DNA from: Ruegeria sp. HKCCD4315
GTDB lineage: Bacteria > Pseudomonadota > Alphaproteobacteria > Rhodobacterales > Rhodobacteraceae
Length of the DNA stretch: 64,000 nucleotides
NCBI RefSeq assembly: GCF_013112245.1
Contig: NZ_WVRN01000001.1
Coordinates: 2,546,501-2,610,500, forward strand
Reading direction: 5' to 3'
Below, piece after piece: positions 61,705-64,000 of the stretch. Below the pieces are notes generated by a model that saw only the letters and a list, made by a program, of their open reading frames with translations, made no database searches and had not been told where the DNA came from. Position numbers and translations under genes: made by a program. Position 1 is the stretch's first letter. Each line of letters starts with the position of its first letter.

Positions 61705-62592
61705 ATGACCCGCATGACGGCAAAAGACTTCGACCAAGAGCTTCTAGATCTTTACGACTTTTACGCGCACGGAAAAATCACTAAACGCCAGTTTCTGGAT
61801 CGCGCTGGTAAGTTTACAGTCGGCGGCCTATCGGCGGTCGCGCTGCTGAACATGCTCAGCCCAAATTATGCATTGGCCGAGCAGGTGTCATTCAACGATC
61901 CCGACATCCATGCAGACTACATCACCTACCCCTCGCCAAATGGCACCGGTGACGTGCGGGGCTACCTTGTCCGGCCCGCAGGCGAAGAGAAACCTCTGCC
62001 AGCTGTGCTGGTCATTCACGAAAACCGTGGCCTTAATCCCTATATCGAAGATGTAGCGCGCAGATTGGCGAAAGCCGGCTTCATGGCTCTGGCTCCGGAC
62101 GGCCTAACGTCCGTGGGCGGGTACCCAGGCAACGACGCAGATGGGCGCGAGTTGCAAAAGACAGTGGACCGGGTCGAGTTGATGAACGACTTCTTCAATG
62201 GATTTGAATACCTTTTGAACCGAGGTGACAGCACCGGAAAGGTCGGCGCAGTGGGTTTCTGCTATGGCGGCGGCGTAGTCAGTGCTATTGCTGTTGCCTA
62301 TCCGGAACTGGCCGCTGGCGTGCCGTTCTATGGTCGCCAGCCAGCATCTGAAGATGTAGCCAAAATTCAGGCACCGCTGCTGATTCAGATGGGAGAGCTT
62401 GACGAGCGCATCAACGCAGGCTGGCCAGATTTTGAGGCCGCTCTACGATCAAACGAAAAAGTTTATGAGGCATATATTTATGAAAACGCCAACCACGGTT
62501 TTCATAACGACAGTACGCCACGCTATGATGAGGAAATGGCAAACCTAGCCTGGGACCGCACAATTGAGTGGTTCAACACCTATCTGAAGTAA
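61705..62592 (+). CDS. Dienelactone hydrolase family protein with N-terminal export-like segment
   Basis: A 295-residue alpha/beta hydrolase with the Cys-Asp-His triad of dienelactone hydrolases: Cys186 in GFCYGGG, Asp in DERIN and His in NHGFHND. Residues 25-58 (KRQFLDRAGKFTVGGLSAVALL) resemble a Tat/hydrophobic signal, with a single Arg in place of the twin Arg, so export is uncertain. It hydrolyses dienelactone-like products of ring cleavage, linking it to the dioxygenase. It is about 70 bases after matB. Confidence 0.8.
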   Translation: MTRMTAKDFDQELLDLYDFYAHGKITKRQFLDRAGKFTVGGLSAVALLNMLSPNYALAEQVSFNDPDIHADYITYPSPNGTGDVRGYLVRPAGEEKPLPAVLVIHENRGLNPYIEDVARRLAKAGFMALAPDGLTSVGGYPGNDADGRELQKTVDRVELMNDFFNGFEYLLNRGDSTGKVGAVGFCYGGGVVSAIAVAYPELAAGVPFYGRQPASEDVAKIQAPLLIQMGELDERINAGWPDFEAALRSNEKVYEAYIYENANHGFHNDSTPRYDEEMANLAWDRTIEWFNTYLK

Positions 62593-62732
62593 TTGGTGTA
62601 ATCTACTAAGTCAGTTATGCGGACGAAGCAACAAGTCGTTCAGTCGAACGCTAAGTGTTTCTTCGAGTCGATCGCAGACCTAAAACTTGAAATAACGCGA
62701 GCCTCTATCTTGCTGAAGTCGCTTTAATGTAC

Positions 62733-63479
62733 TCATTGGAAGGTTTGGTGGATATTTGAGGCTGTTTCAAGCAGAGCTTGTTCGATGGTGTCGCGTTGTC
62801 TTGGAAACCGGGTCGACGGTACTGGAACTGAGATCGCGTGCAAATCCCCGACCCAATCGAAAAATGAAAACCCGATTGCGGACACACCAACTGAGTGTTC
62901 GTCTAAGTCATAGGCCAACCCCTGTTTGCGGACCGCGTCTATTTCAGAAAGAAACTCATCCAAACTTCTTTGAATACCATTTCGATCCCACTCATTTTGA
63001 ACCAGTTTGATTACTTCCTGGTTGGAAAGTCTGGCCAGACAGGCCTTGCCGTTTGCTGTGGTGGTCAAGGGAAAGACTTCGCCAACTTGCGAAACAGTCG
63101 TCAAACGGTATACGCCCGGGACCTGATCTAAGAAGACCATGCCGATGCCGCGCATGACTGCGAGGTCTGTGGTTTCCCCAGTCTTTTGGGTCAGTTCCGT
63201 CAAAAGCAACCGGCAGTGTTCGACGATGCTATACTGCGCAGCGCCCGCGAGAGCGCTTAATTCAGGACCGAGCCTCAAACCACCCCCATTTGCATCTGCG
63301 ATGACAAGTTTTTCTTCCGCAAGTGCACTTGTGATTCTCTGTACCGTAGAGCGGGGCAGGTCAACCCGCTCGGCTATTTTTCCCAAACTCATGCCGGATT
63401 GGCTTTCTTTTAGAACGCGCAAAATAGAGGCCGCTCTGGAAATGACCTGAATGCCACCTTTATTTTCTTTTTCAGACAT
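62733..63479 (-). CDS. IclR-family transcriptional regulator
   Basis: A 248-residue IclR protein: N-terminal wHTH (GKIAERVDLPRSTVQRITSALAEEKLV) and the effector domain (DLAVMRGIGMVFLDQVPG, FPLTTTANGKACLARL, SVGVSAIGFSFFDWVGD). It is divergent from the cyclase gene at 63695 with a 215-base region holding inverted and direct repeats. It likely controls that gene, perhaps in response to an aromatic acid. Confidence 0.9.
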   Translation of the reverse strand: MSEKENKGGIQVISRAASILRVLKESQSGMSLGKIAERVDLPRSTVQRITSALAEEKLVIADANGGGLRLGPELSALAGAAQYSIVEHCRLLLTELTQKTGETTDLAVMRGIGMVFLDQVPGVYRLTTVSQVGEVFPLTTTANGKACLARLSNQEVIKLVQNEWDRNGIQRSLDEFLSEIDAVRKQGLAYDLDEHSVGVSAIGFSFFDWVGDLHAISVPVPSTRFPRQRDTIEQALLETASNIHQTFQ

Positions 63480-63546
63480 TTATCCTACCTCGTTCTGTCT
63501 TGGCATCGTAGCTCCGAATGCCTGGCGGTTTCTAGTGTTGTATCAC

Positions 63547-63600
63547 AATGCGGTGCAAGTCAACCGTATAGTGAGTTTTTGGTTGACCATAATGCGGTGC
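63547..63600. promoter_or_regulatory. Probable IclR operator: inverted repeat inside direct repeats
   Basis: AATGCGGTGC occurs at 63547-63556 and 63591-63600. Between them GTCAACC (63559-63565) and GGTTGAC (63581-63587) form a perfect inverted repeat with a 15-base spacer. The cluster sits between the divergent IclR and cyclase starts, the expected place for a two-dimer IclR binding site. Confidence 0.6.
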
Positions 63601-63694
63601 GTATGCATCATCATACGGGACAGGTGGGGAGGCCACCCAGACAATTGAAATGCGAACGCCGCCGCATTGCCGGCGAACAGAGGAGATATGCCCA

Positions 63695-64000
63695 ATGGTC
63701 GAAATTCGCGGCATTGAGTTTCAGGCAAACACCGACAATGACATGGGGATTGAGTTTTTCAACCTTAGCCACAGATACGGGTTTCAGTGCCCCAACTGGC
63801 CCTATTTCAAAGACGTCCAGATCGACCGAAAGCACTACATGGTCAAGTCCGGCGTGTTGTCTCAGACGATTACCACGACGATGCACGTAACCACTCATAT
63901 TGATGCACCAGCGCACGTCGTTCAGGGAACGCCGTTCATCGACGAGGTTCCGCTCCCCCATTTTTTCGGCTCTGGCCTGGTGGTTTCCGTGCCCAAAAAG
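63695..64000 (+). CDS. Cyclase-family (kynurenine formamidase-like) protein, 3' end outside the window
   Basis: 102 codons run from ATG 63695 (AGGAG nine bases upstream) to the right edge. The visible part, with THIDAPAHVVQGTPF, matches the metal-binding HxGTHxDxPxH-type motif of the cyclase/kynurenine formamidase family, here with Thr in place of Gly (MHVTTHIDAPAH). Relatives hydrolyse N-formylkynurenine, isatin or other amide rings. The rest of the protein is not in the window. Another ATG at 63688 is in a different frame. Confidence 0.85.
   Translation, partial: MVEIRGIEFQANTDNDMGIEFFNLSHRYGFQCPNWPYFKDVQIDRKHYMVKSGVLSQTITTTMHVTTHIDAPAHVVQGTPFIDEVPLPHFFGSGLVVSVPKK

Overview
The window reads as a chromosome segment of a Rhodobacterales bacterium of the Roseobacter group. 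The evidence is the moderately GC-rich sequence, the housekeeping blocks infA-maf-RNase E/G-yacG-tRNA-Phe and murA-DUF2948-hisD-UPF0262-LMW phosphatase (an arrangement I associate with this order), and many TRAP, GntR/FCD and FAH-type catabolic genes. Species cannot be named from sequence alone.

Layout. (1) 1-6777: a compact integrated element beside the 3' end of tRNA-Thr(UGU): tyrosine integrase (5' end off the window), unknown protein, AlpA-type regulator, prim-pol protein, DUF5681 protein, two small sister proteins, and a tandem pair of diverged SAM-methyltransferase-like genes. No capsid, tail or portal gene is visible. (2) 7035-17410: an unknown protein, then a lysine-catabolic locus in two transcription units separated by a LysR gene: lysine 6-/saccharopine dehydrogenase and 2-aminoadipate semialdehyde dehydrogenase; then aminotransferase, glutaryl-CoA dehydrogenase, a fused 2-oxoacid dehydrogenase E1, and a FabD-like acyltransferase. 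Together they can be read as lysine -> 2-aminoadipate -> 2-oxoadipate -> glutaryl-CoA -> crotonyl-CoA. (3) 17459-22917: a nucleoside 2-deoxyribosyltransferase-like gene behind a class III cyclase/AAA/TPR protein, with a divergent metallophosphoesterase; a candidate nucleotide-signalling module. (4) 23010-34574: core genes from tRNA-Phe to tRNA-Thr(GGU), interrupted at 25.2-29.6 kb by a nitrilase-family gene, a likely Zur-controlled COG0523/DUF1826 pair and small accessory genes.

(5) 34575-35508: a 0.9-kb decayed stretch directly downstream of tRNA-Thr(GGU). It holds a fragment that matches one in the element of region 1. (6) 35509-64000: a catabolic region. One part (35.5-49.4 kb) combines a PanE-like reductase, an oxalyl-CoA-synthetase-like ligase, two FAH-family hydrolases, a NitT/TauT-type ABC transporter, an Ldh-family dehydrogenase, a GlcD-GlcF fusion and a serine-glyoxylate-type aminotransferase, with two GntR regulators. 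The second part is a ten-gene minus-strand operon (57634 down to 49417): FAH hydrolase, nitroreductase, OsmC-like, TRAP transporter, intradiol dioxygenase, exported amidohydrolase, YtkA-like, di-heme peroxidase. It diverges from YciI-GntR-malonyl-CoA decarboxylase-malonyl-CoA synthetase and a dienelactone hydrolase. An IclR gene and the start of a kynurenine-formamidase-type cyclase close the window. The second part looks like uptake and cleavage of an aromatic or related ring compound that feeds malonate/malonyl-CoA to acetyl-CoA; the substrate is not determined.

All domain calls come from reading translated sequence by eye. No database search was run.
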